The position numbers were made by a program, and so were the translations under genes. From positions 15,751,877 through 15,815,876 of the forward strand of contig JAVLUZ010000157.1 in assembly GCA_036768485.1 (NCBI GenBank): a DNA stretch of 64,000 nucleotides, written 5' to 3'. Source of the stretch: Mermis nigrescens (Eukaryota; Nematoda; Enoplea; Mermithida; Mermithidae). Positions 39,301 to 50,110 of this stretch are shown here, in pieces (the stretch's first letter is position 1; every line of letters begins with the position of its first letter). The notes below the pieces were generated by a model, which worked only from the letters and a program-made list of their open reading frames with translations, did no database searches and was not told where the DNA came from.

Positions 39301-41421
39301 GAGAGCGGCAAAGAACAAATAAACAATGTTAAATACAGTCCTGCGAGATTTTTGGCGCCTAAATTCGTCGTTATTCGCTTTCTTCAAGTTGTCGAGCGGA
39401 AACAAAGCATTCAATCGGGCCCAAACGAATACCGTACCTATAATTACAGATTTTTATATTAAGATTTCACCGACGATAAGTCATTTATACTCGTACATAC
39501 GTCTAAGTGAAATAGGCACTTCAGAACCAAGTTTAAGGTGACTACATATACAGGTACATAGTTTAATTATACTAACGACATTATTTAAGAAATAAAATGC
39601 GTAGCTATGTGCAGAAAGGTATACAAAGGATAAAAAACCCGACGCTAATGCAGACACTTAAACAATAAGTGATCAAGAGCGTAAAGATTAAAGAAATATG
39701 GACATCATCATGCACATACTAGATGAGAAGGTATTATTAGCCCTGTAAAGGGTCAGACAGATTGGTACTGTTCGGCGACTATGAGCTCTGCATCATTTTG
39801 AGGACAATAATCTTATGTAGGTACTGTTTATTCAAAATTGCCCAAGTGTCTTGCAAAATTGTCTACAAAATCAGAATTATCCCTAAATTGATAAATTTTT
39901 ATATTTTTAGTGTAAAAGCGATATAGATAGTGCAATTAAAGTGAACTGAAAATGCTCCGAAAAATGCAATGCGTATTACTACGCAAAAGCATATTATTAC
40001 ACAGGCTAATTTGACCATTTCGTTATTCTACAAGCAAAAAAGCGTGAACACTAAATTAATTTGCCTTGATTTATTTACCCCCTACCGATCCTGACCTTCT
40101 GCATCTACATATATGTATATAATAGATATCTAACATCTAACCGAAGTTTTACAACAAACGCAGATAACAGCATTACCTCCTCAATATAAAAAAGACTAAG
40201 AATGAGAATTAAAAGTTGTTCTAATCATAAATACAATTCAGCACTCGACTTTAATGTTTAATATACGATGTTACAGCTCCTAAGGTTGGTATTGTTAAGA
40301 GCAAAGCCTCTTGGGTGTAGAAATCCTATGTACGTTTTGAACAGCGTATTTGTTTCAATAATTCATTTAGAAAGCGGAAGCTGGTTGTTCTAAATGTCGA
40401 TGAGCATGACTCAAACTATAAAAATTTGAAACCTTTGAGTTAAAATACCAAATATTTTTTCACTCTTCTCATTGTTGCCTCTATTTGGTAGCAACGCTGT
40501 ATTCGTTCAAAATTATTCTTATTGTTTAGTTTAGTTAGCGCATGAAAAATTGAAAATGCCATCTCATCGGAAAATTTGCAAATTTTCAACACTTTACAAT
40601 GTATGTAGTATCTTTTAATTATATAAATTTTAGCAGAGGCTTTCTGGACAGATAACAGTAATTTATCACTTTTTGGGTATTTTTCCGAAACGTTTTTAAA
40701 TACTTCCAGCGCTTCTAGTCAAATAAATTAAAAATATGGCATTTTTGCTTCCTTGTCATCTTTTCATCACCGGAACCGTTGTTAACACCTCAATAGTGGA
40801 ATTAAAGCTTATTTGCTTAATACTGGAAGTATACAACGTTAATCGTCGATTTTACATTCTACAGTTTAGCGTTAAACCTAATTGATTACCTGTGTTTAAA
40901 TTCTTATGAGACAACGCTGCAAAATGCATCCAAGTAGCTTTAATCAAAATTCGCACCATTAGGTAGATTGTGCTTCGAAAATACAAATATTTTGAGACAA
41001 CAGACCTGCTATTCATTAGCAGCGCGGGGAGGTGTTAAAAGAAACTATGATGCTACAAATTTATCGTACCAGTTTGGAAATTTCGCAACCGAAGTATTGA
41101 AATCAATGCGTTTCAGTAGCATGTAGGTATTCAGTTTTTTTGTTTGTAATATTTACATGCAGAATGATTAAACTGGCTAAATTCTTGAGAGACAGTGTTC
41201 GACGGGAAGCTGCAGACTGTACTCGTAGATCGAAGAAATAGTGCAGAATAAACCTCACCTAATAACATTAGCAGATTGATATCCACGACTTGTGCAAATC
41301 GGAAAACGTGTACTCGCTCGTAACCTGAACTCCATTTTTTGATAAAGTGGAATAAAATTTTCGATCCTATGTATAAAATTATGTAAATGACAGTTGCCTT
41401 TTTCCAGAAGCCAGGTTGCAT
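33375..41421 (-). CDS. TMPPE: TMPPE homologue: multi-pass membrane metallophosphoesterase, 9 coding exons
   Basis: Exons in coding order are 41421-41259, 39437-39095, 38169-37862, 36868-36758, 36695-36670 (26 bp), 36237-36098, 34768-34629, 33643-33527 and 33466-33375. Phases agree and give 479 residues (human 453). The N-terminal half has about five membrane segments, for example ATVIYIILYIGSKILF and TWIALALTAFFSCILSY. The C-terminal half is a calcineurin-like phosphoesterase with LLSDLHVGPTVG, VIAGDLVDG, GNHEYYYG, LIAHNP and LSGHVHAGQ, so all metal-ligand motifs are present. ICLAGVDDI and GHGLDVNKA also match TMPPE. The start is taken at MQPGFWKK. A strong acceptor (TTTTTGTTTCAG) 21 bp upstream suggests a spliced 5' UTR; an alternative ATG at 41487 lies before that acceptor. 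The last intron (33526-33467) is only 60 bp and in frame, with a weak GTGCCT donor. Substrate is unknown. Confidence 0.93.
36484..36504. repeat. GC-rich palindrome
   Basis: CCGGGGCAAG-G-CTTGCCCCGG, a perfect 10-bp stem around one base, in an otherwise AT-rich TMPPE intron. It is preceded by GGCCCCGGG. Similar GC islands mark the ends of the element at 14274-15262. Confidence 0.6.
37376..37768 (+). mobile_element. MITE family B copy
   Basis: Starts CATACACGATCTTCAGAAGG and ends CACGCTAAGCGTGTCTG, flanked by TTAAGAAC and CTAACAAC (6/8). It keeps the hairpin TTTTGGCGCTTAGCGCCA and the GATAGAGCATCGTCAGAAACGC block. It lies in a TMPPE intron, with its right end about 95 bp from exon 3. Confidence 0.7.
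38256..38448 (+). mobile_element. MITE family A copy, right end shortened
   Basis: CATAGGTGAGCGGC to CATTTTGGTATG, flanked by exact GGGTCGAC repeats (38248-38255 and 38449-38456). It is about 50 bp shorter than other copies, yet has a perfect duplication, so it probably moved as a shortened form. TMPPE intron. Confidence 0.75.
38470..38885 (-). repeat. Family E repeat, reverse copy
   Basis: Carries GCATTTTTAGTCCATTTTGACTGCACTATATCGC and ends CTGACTAATCCTTCAGGGGTAATACCCC. TMPPE intron. Confidence 0.6.
39740..40100 (+). repeat. Family E repeat copy
   Basis: Starts near CCCTGTAAAGGGTCAGACAG and ends near CCCCTACCGATCCTGACCTTC. TMPPE intron. A shorter piece with GGGTCAAACTAAAAGGTACTGTCCGGCGA is at 41930-42015. 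Confidence 0.6.
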
Positions 41422-42017
41422 GAATGATAAATGAATAAGCTGAAACAAAAATAAGAATACAATAATGTAGGAAAAACATTCAGGCATAATGTGGTAAGTC
41501 CTGGCAGCTTTGAGTCACATGCTTTTGCGGCTGGAGACGTCTTAAAAAAGTAGCCAGGTGTCCAATTTTAAACCGAAATTAGGCTAAACATTGGTCATAT
41601 AAATGTTTTTAAATAAAGCTGTATGCATTCCATATAGATAAAAATTATTTCAAAGCCCTCATAAAAGATGCATAGCGTGTCTTGTTAGCGTTAAGTAATT
41701 TCCGTGGGTCAATGCACAATAAAAACAGTTTAGTAGAGCATCATTATCATACATACATTAAAAGAGGGAGAGAGGTACTATCCCCCAGAAAAAAACCAAT
41801 CAAGAGCCCAAAATTTTGATGGATGGACAAAAACGCATGTTTTTACCAGAAAAGGGGTTAATTTTTGACATTGGATGGACGGTAGACAAGTGGGATCTCC
41901 TATCACTCTGTTACTCTTCGATTAACCCTTTCTTAAGGGTCAAACTAAAAGGTACTGTCCGGCGAATTTGAGCTTACGAAACACTCTGCATCATTTTTGA
42001 GATAAAAAACAGTAAGG

Positions 42018-42375
42018 TAAGATGGGGCTACTTTGATCGTAGGGCTACTTTGATTTGCGCGAATATCTAAAAAAATTTTAGCCAGGAGATAATAAAGCTC
42101 TATTTTATGCAAGTGTTATTCAAATGGATGTTCCACGTACTAAAAAACCAAAAAAGTGTACTTTTGTAAGCAACGCTGGCTGAGTAATAATGTGTCGTTT
42201 TCTAGGCTACTTTGATCACCCTATGAGTTGCCTTGATCAGGGCGGGTAACATAAATCGCACACTAAGTTTGCTGCTATTTTCATTCTCATGTAGTTACCT
42301 TGATCGCCCTATTGCTTTGATCACCATTGCTATGTTCACCTTGTTGGATGATCAAAGTAACCCAACACAAGTGAG
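42018..42375. repeat. Non-coding element with repeated CTACTTTGATC motifs
   Basis: GATGGGGCTACTTTGATC at about 42,018 is mirrored by GATCAAAGTAACCCAACAC at about 42,352. Between them the motif recurs with variation (GGCTACTTTGATCACC, GTTACCTTGATCGCCC, TTGCTTTGATCACC). Inverted ends plus internal copies suggest a non-autonomous DNA transposon. No target duplication was resolved. Confidence 0.5.
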
Positions 42376-42681
42376 TTACTTTTGATAATATTAAAGATTT
42401 TTTGAAAATAATGTGCAAACAAACCTCAAAATAGTCATTTCAGATTTGAAAAGGTTATATTATTTTAGACGTCAAGTTTTACTGACCAAAAACAATTAAA
42501 GTTGAGAAAAACAGAAAAACGTGGCATTTATCAATGTATCCTCACACAAAAAAACCGGTAATTGTATCAAAAAGTTTTTCAGTCCTCATAAAAAAGATTT
42601 CATGCTAGTTTCCTTCGTCATCTACTTGAGGATTGGTCGGTCTTTTTATTCAGATCATCTGAAATCATAATGCATTCCCAG

Positions 42682-42939
42682 CATACGTGGGTAGCACCAA
42701 AATTCTGGAGGGGGGTGCAAGATTTTTCAAAGGTCAAAAAATGGCCTTAAAATATGAGTATGGCGAAAAAAACACCAGTTTTCAACGTTTCTCATCGAGC
42801 ACTATCCATTGGCATCAAAAAAATGCGAAAAAAACAAAAAAAATTTAAATTGAATTCTGGGGGTATTTTGCTTTCTGGGGGGGGTATTTTGCTTTCTCGG
42901 AGGGGTGCATACCCGCCAAACCCTCCACGCCAAGATGTG
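42682..42939 (+). mobile_element. MITE family A copy
   Basis: CATACGTGGGTAGC to CACGCCAAGATGTG, flanked by exact ATTCCCAG repeats (42674-42681 and 42940-42947). It contains a small tandem duplication, GGGGGTATTTTGCTTTCT. Confidence 0.85.
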
Positions 42940-42947
42940 ATTCCCAG

Positions 42948-45360
42948 TGATCAGCAACTTCCGTAGAATTACATATAAATCGGCTTTTGAAAAATGAATA
43001 CTGCACCCCACCGAAAACATAGTACAGGGAGCCAGGAGATGTCGCAGTACAAAACAGTACCACTATGATCTGATACTAATCTTTTGTAGTAGGGGGAGGC
43101 ACGACCGAAATCTTTTAAAACACAAGGGAAACCAACGGATGAACACAGAGCTGCACACTTTGCAAATTTTGCTACCCAATTACCTAAAATATGTTCAGAA
43201 TCCAAGGGATAACCTCTCTTCTAATGTTGGGGCCTGGGGTGGCGCGCTCAAGCCCCCTTCCTTTGCGGAGTCCGAGGCAAAGCAACGGGAATTTTTGTAA
43301 AAAGAATACCTCAAAGCTTAATCGTAGCGCCAAAATTTTCATACAACCAGTCGAATTTCGGTTCTGAAGTCAGCATCTAAATTGTCACATTTCATCACTA
43401 AAATTCATTATCACCATAAAATTTATGTCGTTCACGCTATTTGCTCGCATATCATGTTCACTGTACAAGCTTTAAAAAAAACAAGACAAAAATGCAAAAA
43501 AAGCTTTAGACTTTATAATAAGTGGACGTTGAGCGTTTTAACCATGCGCTTGGGTCTAAATAGATTGCGATTAAAGTGTAATCGTAAACGTTGAAATTTT
43601 CATAAAATCAGCCTGATTCCAGTACTGAAATCAATATAAAAATAGTCAAACTTCACTGAAATTATTGATCATCGCCAAAATGTCCATCATTCTCGCTTTG
43701 CTTTTTGTAAGGATACCATTTTCTGCGTGAAACATGCAAAAAACAGAAGACATAGATGCAAACCATGATTTAGGTTGTTTAGAGATTGAATATGGAGTGT
43801 TTTAACCGCGCGTTTAGGACTTTATATAACAATTAATAATTGAGGAATTCGGCGAGAAGCGGAGACAATTTTTACGATTTTTTGGCCGAAAAAGCAAAAG
43901 GGGGTGAGTGAAAGAAAAGAAAATCTCAAAATTTCATTTTGAGGGAAGGGCATGCGCTCACTCTCCCCCTGGATTCAGGCCTGCAAGCAATTAAAGTCAA
44001 ATTATTTGAATTTTGATTTACCTACCTTAAAAATAACATTCTTCGACATTGGAAAACATAATTGCCGGGTAAAAATTTGTAAACTGTCAAAACTGTCCGA
44101 AGACGTCAAGAAATCTGTTTTGTGTGCCCAAAAACTTACCGCCCTGTGCTTAAGCACAGAGACCGAAATAACGAAAGGCTCAAAAACCTACGAAAACGGT
44201 AGTAAAATTAAAACTACCAACCTGGCAACACTCATTGTTGCCAAGCTCCAGCTGTGAAAAAACCAAAAAATTATAACTTACCGAAAATGTCAGTCAAAAG
44301 TTTGAACCTTGAAAAAAAAATTTTAATTAATTTTTCGAACATTGAAGCAAGAATTTTCGCTTTCGTCAGACATTTAGCAACTTGAATCTCGATTTAAGTA
44401 GGCAGGCAAACAGGCCCGTATTCAGAGAAAATCGACTCAAAATGAAATTTTTAAGAGACTCGAAAATATTTATCGTCCAGAAGTATATAATACACGAAAT
44501 TAGGTAAAATACGAATACATGATAAAATAGCGACTAAACAGAAGGAAAAGATTTGAGAATGATTTTTCTTTATGCTTTTTTAGCTAAAAATCGCGAAAAT
44601 ATTCGGCAAGCGCCGAAATTCACAATTATTCATTGTAATATATTTAGTTCCAAACGCACGTGATAGACTTTTTTAGGCGATGACAAAGAATTTAAGTGCT
44701 GAAGCTTGACTATTTTTAGACTGATTTTAGAACCAAAACTAAGCTGATTTTATGAAAAATTTCAAGAAAACAAATAAATCAAAATTGAAATTTTGAAAAC
44801 CTGAATATAAATTTTACAAATTCTCAGAGCATACCAAAACAATCACTCTGGTGATGTGTAAGCATGTCCTTTTGTTCAAGTGTCGCGTCATTTCGTCTTA
44901 TGTGCCTATTTACCCGTTTTTGTAGGATATTCTTCTGACAATAAATTTTTTCATTCATTCATTCATTCGAAAGTTTAACGTTACGATCAGACCCGTATCC
45001 AGGGGAGATAGGAATGATGTTTTCCTTTATTCCCCATTTGCTTCTTTAGCCGAAAAACTCAAAAAATTTTCGGCGCATCGCACCGAATTTGACAATTATA
45101 ATTATAGTCTATTTAATCCCAAGCGTGCGATTTAAACACTCTATTTTTAGTCTTCATACAACCCAAAGCGAATTTTGCCCCCAAAATGGGCAAAAGCCGG
45201 AAAATGAAGAATGGAAATGGAAAATGGGTAAAATTTGGAGACCAGAGATTGAAAATATTTCATTTTTAGATCTATTCATCGATATCATACTCTCGTGAAG
45301 TTTTAGCTTAAATTGTAGAACCTTCGGTGTTTCTTATATTTTTCGGGAAAAGGTAAAATC
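42948..45360. other. Intergenic stretch without a supported gene
   Basis: Several short open frames exist (for example 42969-43205 minus and 43952-44257 plus), but none has a recognisable domain or matching splice context. Isolated GGCGMGAAGCG hairpin motifs (about 43,850 and 44,605) suggest more worn dispersed repeats. Confidence 0.4.
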
Positions 45361-45362
45361 CG

Positions 45363-45540
45363 GAACCAGGACCAGGACCAGGACCAGGACAAAACGGGTA
45401 AAATCCGGACAATCAATCAGGACCAGGACCGGACTCAGGACAAATGGGTAAAATCCAGACAGTCAATCAGGACCAGGACCAGGACCGGACTCAGGACAAA
45501 TGGGTAAAATCCGGACAAACAATCAGGACAATGAAAAGAT
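45363..45540 (+). repeat. AGGACC satellite with a longer GGGTAAAATCCGGACAATCA unit
   Basis: AGGACC hexamer runs alternate with units such as GACAAATGGGTAAAATCCGG. The same satellite continues at 45,720-45,780, appears inverted at 46,160-46,235, and inverted again at 60,285-60,400. It is the landing site of several nested insertions, including the palindromic element. Confidence 0.85.
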
Positions 45541-45551
45541 CAGGGACTAGC

Positions 45552-45718
45552 CAGCAGGCACGTAGCTGTGAGGGACTGGGGGTCCGGACCCCCCAAAATT
45601 CAGAAAAAACCGGAAAAATAGGACTTTTTACACGTTATTTTGTGCTATTTTTGGCTTGGACCCCCCAAAATTGGTGTTGGTCCCCCCAAAATAGGAGGGC
45701 CAGCTACGTGCCTGCTGG
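45552..45718. mobile_element. Small MITE with CAGCAGGCACGTAGCTG inverted ends
   Basis: GCCAGCAGGCACGTAGCTG on the left and CAGCTACGTGCCTGCTGGC on the right are near-perfect inverted repeats. The interior has GGACCCCCCAAAATT repeated three times in two orientations. The CAG...CTG ends recall hAT elements, but no 8-bp duplication was found. Confidence 0.7.
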
Positions 45719-45896
45719 CCAGGACCGGACAAAATGGGTAAAATCCGGAAAATTAATCAGGACAATTGGAGTGGGGTAGTTCCAGAACTAGGCGAGGGTG
45801 CCCAAAGGGGGGCCTGATGGGGGTTCACAAGCGCTACTGGGGTTCACAAGCGCCACTGGGGTTCACAACCGCCACCAAGGTCCTGGCCAGTCCGAC

Positions 45897-46141
45897 CATA
45901 CGTGGGCAGCAAGAAAATTCTGGAGGGGGGGGGGGGTGCAAAATTTTTGAAGGTCAAAAAATGGCCTTAAAAATGGTGGTATGGCGAAAAAACACCATTT
46001 TTCGACGTTTCTCATAGAGCACTATCCATTGGCATCAAAAAATTACGAAAAAAACGAAAAAAATTTTTAAAAATTGAATTCTGGGGGAGTATTTTGGTTT
46101 CTGGAGGGTGCATACCCCCCAACCCCCCACGCCCAGGTGTG
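45897..46141 (+). mobile_element. MITE family A copy
   Basis: CATACGTGGGCAGC to GCCCAGGTGTG, flanked by AGTCCGAC (45889-45896) and AGTCCGAT (46142-46149), 7/8 matching. Inserted in satellite DNA. Confidence 0.85.
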
Positions 46142-46235
46142 AGTCCGATCCTACATATCTAATACACTGTCCTGATTTTTTCATTGTCCTGATTGTTTGT
46201 CTGGATTTTACCCATTTGTCCTGAGTCCGGTCCTG

Positions 46236-46940
46236 GGGCCTGTTGCACCAAACACCACTGAACCTTTCTAGAGGTTCAGTGGTTCAGAGGCGCAAAAATT
46301 CTGTTGCACCAACGTCTACACCACTGAACCTCTAGAAAGGTTCAGAGGACCTCTAGAAAGGTCTAATAAGGACCACTAGAAAGGTTTCTGTTGCACCAAA
46401 ATCTAGTGGTTCAGAGGTTCAGAGGTTCAGAGGCGCTTAATGTAGTTATTTCTAGTGGCCGATTCGCTCCACTAATAAATAATTTTCTAGCTAAAATATC
46501 ATTGATTAGATGTTTTCACAAAACAAGTATGAAATTTAGCATTTCTAGCTTCGATTGCTTAAGCTTAATCGCTCCACATTCAATTTTTATTTCATGTGTG
46601 ATTGTTGATAAAAATGACCATAACATAAATTCGTGCGCTTCTCGATTTCAATAACTGCATGTAATGAATTTTTTGATTACTTCTGCAGAAAATCCGGCGA
46701 AAATTGAAAGAAACAACACTTTATGCGTACAAAACGCTTTATTATTCGTCTACATTGTGCGCATAAAAGAAATATCTACACCTCTGAACCACTGAACCTC
46801 TAGAAAGTACCTCTGAACCACTGAAACACCAACCTTTCTAGAAGTCGTTGGTGCAACAGAACACCTCTGAACCTCTGAAGCGCACCACTGAACCACTGAA
46901 CCACTGAACCTCTGAACCACTGAATTGGTGCAACAGGCCC
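46236..46940. mobile_element. Non-autonomous DNA transposon, GGGCCTGTTGCACCAA ends (PIF/Harbinger-like)
   Basis: Left end GGGCCTGTTGCACCAA, right end TTGGTGCAACAGGCCC, about 705 bp. A candidate 3-bp duplication is CTG (46233-46235 and 46941-46943). Subterminal regions are packed with ACCACTGAACC and GGTTCAGAGG repeats in both orientations, plus TTTCTAGAGGTT. There is no transposase. A 3-bp duplication and GGGCCTGTT ends fit PIF/Harbinger by memory. It stops 20 bp before the palindromic element. Confidence 0.7.
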
Positions 46941-46977
46941 CTGGTCCTGGTCCTGATTGGGCAGTACTTATTTGCAG

Positions 46978-47497
46978 TCAACTGCAGGTAATATAGCACA
47001 CAATGTAAAATTATATGCAGTCAAAAACCAGCGGCCTAGACTGCAGGCAATATAGCACACAATGTAAAATTATATGCAGTCAAAAACCAGCGGCCTAGAC
47101 TGCAGGCAATATAGCACACAATGTAAAATTATATGCAGTCAAAAACCAGCGGCCTAGACTGCAGGCAATATAGCACACAATTTAAAATTATATGCAGTCA
47201 AAAACCAGCGGCCTAGACTGCAGGCAATATAGACACAATGTACAACATTATATGCAGTCAAAAACCAGCGGCACTAGACTGCAGGCAATATAGCACACAA
47301 TGTAAAATTATATGCAGTCAAAAACCAGTGGCTCAGACTGCTGGCAATCTAGCACACAACGTAAAATTATATGCAGTCAAAAACCCAGTGGCCCTGACTG
47401 CAGGCAATATAGCACACAACGTAAAATTATATGCAGTCAAAAACCAGCGGCCTAGACTGCAGGCAATATAGCACACAATGTGATATTATATGCAGTC
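46978..47497 (+). repeat. 60-bp terminal tandem repeats, left end of palindromic element
   Basis: About eight and a half units reading GCAGGCAATATAGCACACAA, TGTAAAATTATATGCAGTCA and AAAACCAGCGGCCTAGACT. The frame through them repeats NIICSQKPA-like peptides and is not a gene. The right end has about three units, split by LINE 2. Confidence 0.9.
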
Positions 47498-47819
47498 AAG
47501 TTGAATGCTTATCGATATGGGAAGCTGGCGCTGTGCTCGCATTTCAACCTGTAGTAGATGGTTTTAGAAGGCACTTTTATTTGAGATGGTCTGGCAGATT
47601 TGCTTCCTCATTAGATAATATTTTCTTGCGCTGCATGGGTAGCACATTCAATTGCTGCCCAGTCACCCATTAGCGCATGTTGATGGGCCAGCTTAAGCTC
47701 CGGGGCATACATACATACACACATATTTGATCAATCCGGAATAAATTTATAACTACATACATACACAGACTAGCACTATCACAGCCAATTAATCTTATGA
47801 TGTCAGTTGTATACCATGT

Positions 47820-48030
47820 CTCCCTAGGGGGCAAAGCTATAACATCGCCTATGTTATAACATAGGCGGAGGGGCTTAGAATCTGCTCCCTGGCTTTTCTC
47901 AGGGAGCAATGCTGCAGCATAGGTTGTGTTGTAGCATAGGGGCCTGCACCGGACCTGCCCGGGGAGGGGCACATGCAAGCCCAGGGCCAAGGGAGGGGCA
48001 AATTTCCAGGGGGAAATTTCCCTGGGGGAA
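47820..48030. repeat. Hairpin cluster, left arm
   Basis: Several strong stems lie close together: CGCCTATGTTA-TAACATAGGCG (47846-47867), TGCTCCCTG...CAGGGAGCA (47883-47908), and GGGAAATTTCC pairing around 48,010-48,030. The block is conserved, inverted, at 57080-57320. It is markedly GC-richer than the rest of the element. Confidence 0.7.
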
Positions 48031-48079
48031 AAATTGAAAGAGCTATAATTCAAGAACCAGCAGCCAGATCGGACTAAAA

Positions 48080-48965
48080 ATTTCATAGTCTGTTAAGTAT
48101 ATGTTAGGTATGCTACGTACAAAATTTTAGCGCGCAGCCTACAGGATACCAGCATTACTTTACACTTTTGCATAATTCAAGAAGCAATGGCCGGATTTTG
48201 TTCAAATTTTCATGACATGATGTATATAGGCGAGTCATGCTATGCACAGAATTTCAGTGCGCAGCCTACAGTATACCAGTTTACTTTACACTTTCTCATT
48301 TGGTACTATAACTTTAGAAATAGAGGGCGGATTGGGCTGAAATTTTCATAGTAGGGTGGGTTTATGTTGCATGTGTTATCTTATTGTTATCAACATGTAA
48401 TCTACAGTATGCCGATTTTAGTTTATACTTCCTCATATAGGGACGTAAATCAAGAACCAATTGCTGGATTTTGTTCAGATTTTCAGGAAATGATGTATAT
48501 AGGCGAGGCGATGCTATGCATAGAATTTTAGCGCGCAGCCTACAGTATACCAATTTACTTTACACTTGCTCAAATAGTGACTATAACTTTAGAAATAGAG
48601 GGCAGATTGGGTTAAAACTTTCATAGTAGGGTGGGTTCATGTTGCATGTGTCATCCTATTGTTATCAGCATGTGATCTACAGTATGCGGATTTTACTTTA
48701 CACTTCCTCATATAGCACCATATTTAAAGAACCAATGCTGTGATTTTGTTCAATTTGTTAGGATATGATGTATATAGGCAAGGCATGCTATATATGGAAT
48801 TTCAGCGCGCAGCCTATAGTACACCAGTTTACTTTACACTTTCTCATATAGCACTATTTTTCAAGAACTAGAGGGCAGATTTGGCTCAAATTTTCAAAGT
48901 ACGTTAGGTTTACGTAGGTATGCTATGTACAAAATTTTAGCGCACAACCTACAGTATGCTGATTT
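48080..48965 (+). repeat. Long tandem units in left arm
   Basis: Alternating blocks centred on GCGCGCAGCCTACAGTATACC and CATGTAATCTACAGTATGCCG, each followed by TTTACTTTACACTT. They form a composite of about 330 bp repeated two to three times. The right arm (53220-54081, continuing at 56761-57030) has about one more unit. Confidence 0.75.
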
Positions 48966-49267
48966 TTGTTACACTGTCTTTACAATGCTTAATTTTTTAC
49001 CAGTACTTGACTAATGATGCCATTAGGGGTTATTTTTGCCCAAAAATACGCAACCAGTATAGGCGAACATTGCTCAAATTTAATTATCATGCAATTTTGA
49101 GCTTCTCAAAGTTTATCAGAAAATGCCTGAAAAAGGGCAATCTTTGCCTGCTGTTCAACTTGTGGAAATTTTTAAGCCCTGAAGCTAGGTTTTACTTTAC
49201 AAACTTCCACACAAAATTCATTAATGAAAACATAACTTCATCCATGTCATCAGTATTGATCTAAAAA

Positions 49268-49572
49268 TTTGCAAAGTTTGGAATATTTTTTGTAAAGCTT
49301 AAAATTTTTTTTGTAAAATTTGGAATATTTTTTGTAAACCTTAAAATTTTTTTGTTGTAAAATTAGGAATATTTTTTGTAAAGTTTGGAATATTTTTTGT
49401 AAAGTTTGGAAATTTTTTTGTAAAATTTGGAATTTATTTTACATGCTTAAGCATAGTACTTTTGCAGAGTTTGGAATATTTTTTGTAAAGTTAGGAATAT
49501 TTTTTGTAAAATTTGGAATATTTCTTGTAAAGTTTGGAATATTTTTTGTAAAATTTGGAAAATTTTTTGTAA
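49268..49572. repeat. 22-bp AT-rich tandem repeats, left arm
   Basis: Units like TTTGGAATATTTTTTGTAAAG follow the 3' end of the TBP copy. The right arm has the inverted equivalent at 52692-52922. They may act as the 3' region of the TBP transcript; that is inference. Confidence 0.8.
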
Positions 49573-49583
49573 AGTTTGAAATA

Positions 49584-50020
49584 TTATGTATCTAATCTGC
49601 ATTTCTCAAGCATTGTTGAAACTATTTCATATGCTCTGTGCAACTCATGCTCCTGTTTTGCACCTTCAAGGATCAATTTTCCGCTGGTGAACAGCAAAAA
49701 TGTTATATTTCTGAATTTGTATATTAAGCCAGGAAACAGTTCTACTTCATACATGCATTTTCTTTTCACCAGCTCATAAAATTTGCAAAGATTAATGCGG
49801 AACCCTAAATTTGCCGAACCTGCAAACATATGGGGTTTCACCTTTAAATCATCACTTCTAGCATTTAATGCATCTACAGCTGCTTTTATAGCACTTTCAC
49901 CATCTTTCACTGTTTTAGCTCCAACACATACAATTTCACCCGATTCGAAAATCACTAATGTTGCCTGAGGTAGTCAAAATACAATTCCTGGAAATCTCAA
50001 ATAATTGTATTGTGCAGTCT
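49584..50020 (-). pseudogene. TBP-like gene, left-arm copy, broken
   Basis: The reading frame 49955-49584 gives 123 residues of a TATA-binding-protein core. It keeps the end of repeat 1 (VIFESGEIVCVGAK) and all of repeat 2 (ELFPGLIYKF, LLFTSGKLILEGAK). An in-frame TGA at 49976-49974 precedes it, at the same place as in the right-arm copy. Upstream of about 50,020 the homology stops and a T-rich microsatellite replaces the N-terminus and promoter. Compared with the right copy it lacks the start codon and is certainly non-functional. It reads outward, away from the ATPase gene. Confidence 0.85.
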
Positions 50021-50110
50021 TTGCTTTGCTTGTATTTTATGTATTTTGTATTTTATATTGTATTTTGAATTTTATTTTTTATTGTATTTTTTTTATTGTA
50101 TTGTATTTTA
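50021..50110. repeat. TATTTTGTATTTTA microsatellite replacing the shared promoter
   Basis: Irregular TTGTATTTTATG units sit exactly where the right arm has the TBP/ATPase intergenic region (52124-52168) and both N-termini. This marks a rearrangement in the left arm only. Confidence 0.75.

Noticed and set aside
42969..43205. Minus-strand frame preceded by a plausible acceptor (CATATTTTAG)
   Set aside because: A single isolated frame without a recognisable domain or partner exons; it also ends close to a MITE.
43952..44257. 101-codon plus-strand frame
   Set aside because: No motif, no upstream promoter or neighbour context; lies in repeat-derived DNA.
46391..46654. Frame inside the PIF/Harbinger-like element
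   Set aside because: No DDE transposase or Myb-like motif; the element is non-autonomous.
47238..47673. Repetitive frame with ICSQKPA units in the terminal repeats
   Set aside because: It is the translation of the 60-bp non-coding tandem repeat; the frame breaks between units and is absent at the other terminus.
48956..49264. 102-codon plus-strand frame in the left arm
   Set aside because: The inverted right-arm equivalent (about 52,925-53,220) does not keep the frame open, so it is probably spacer.
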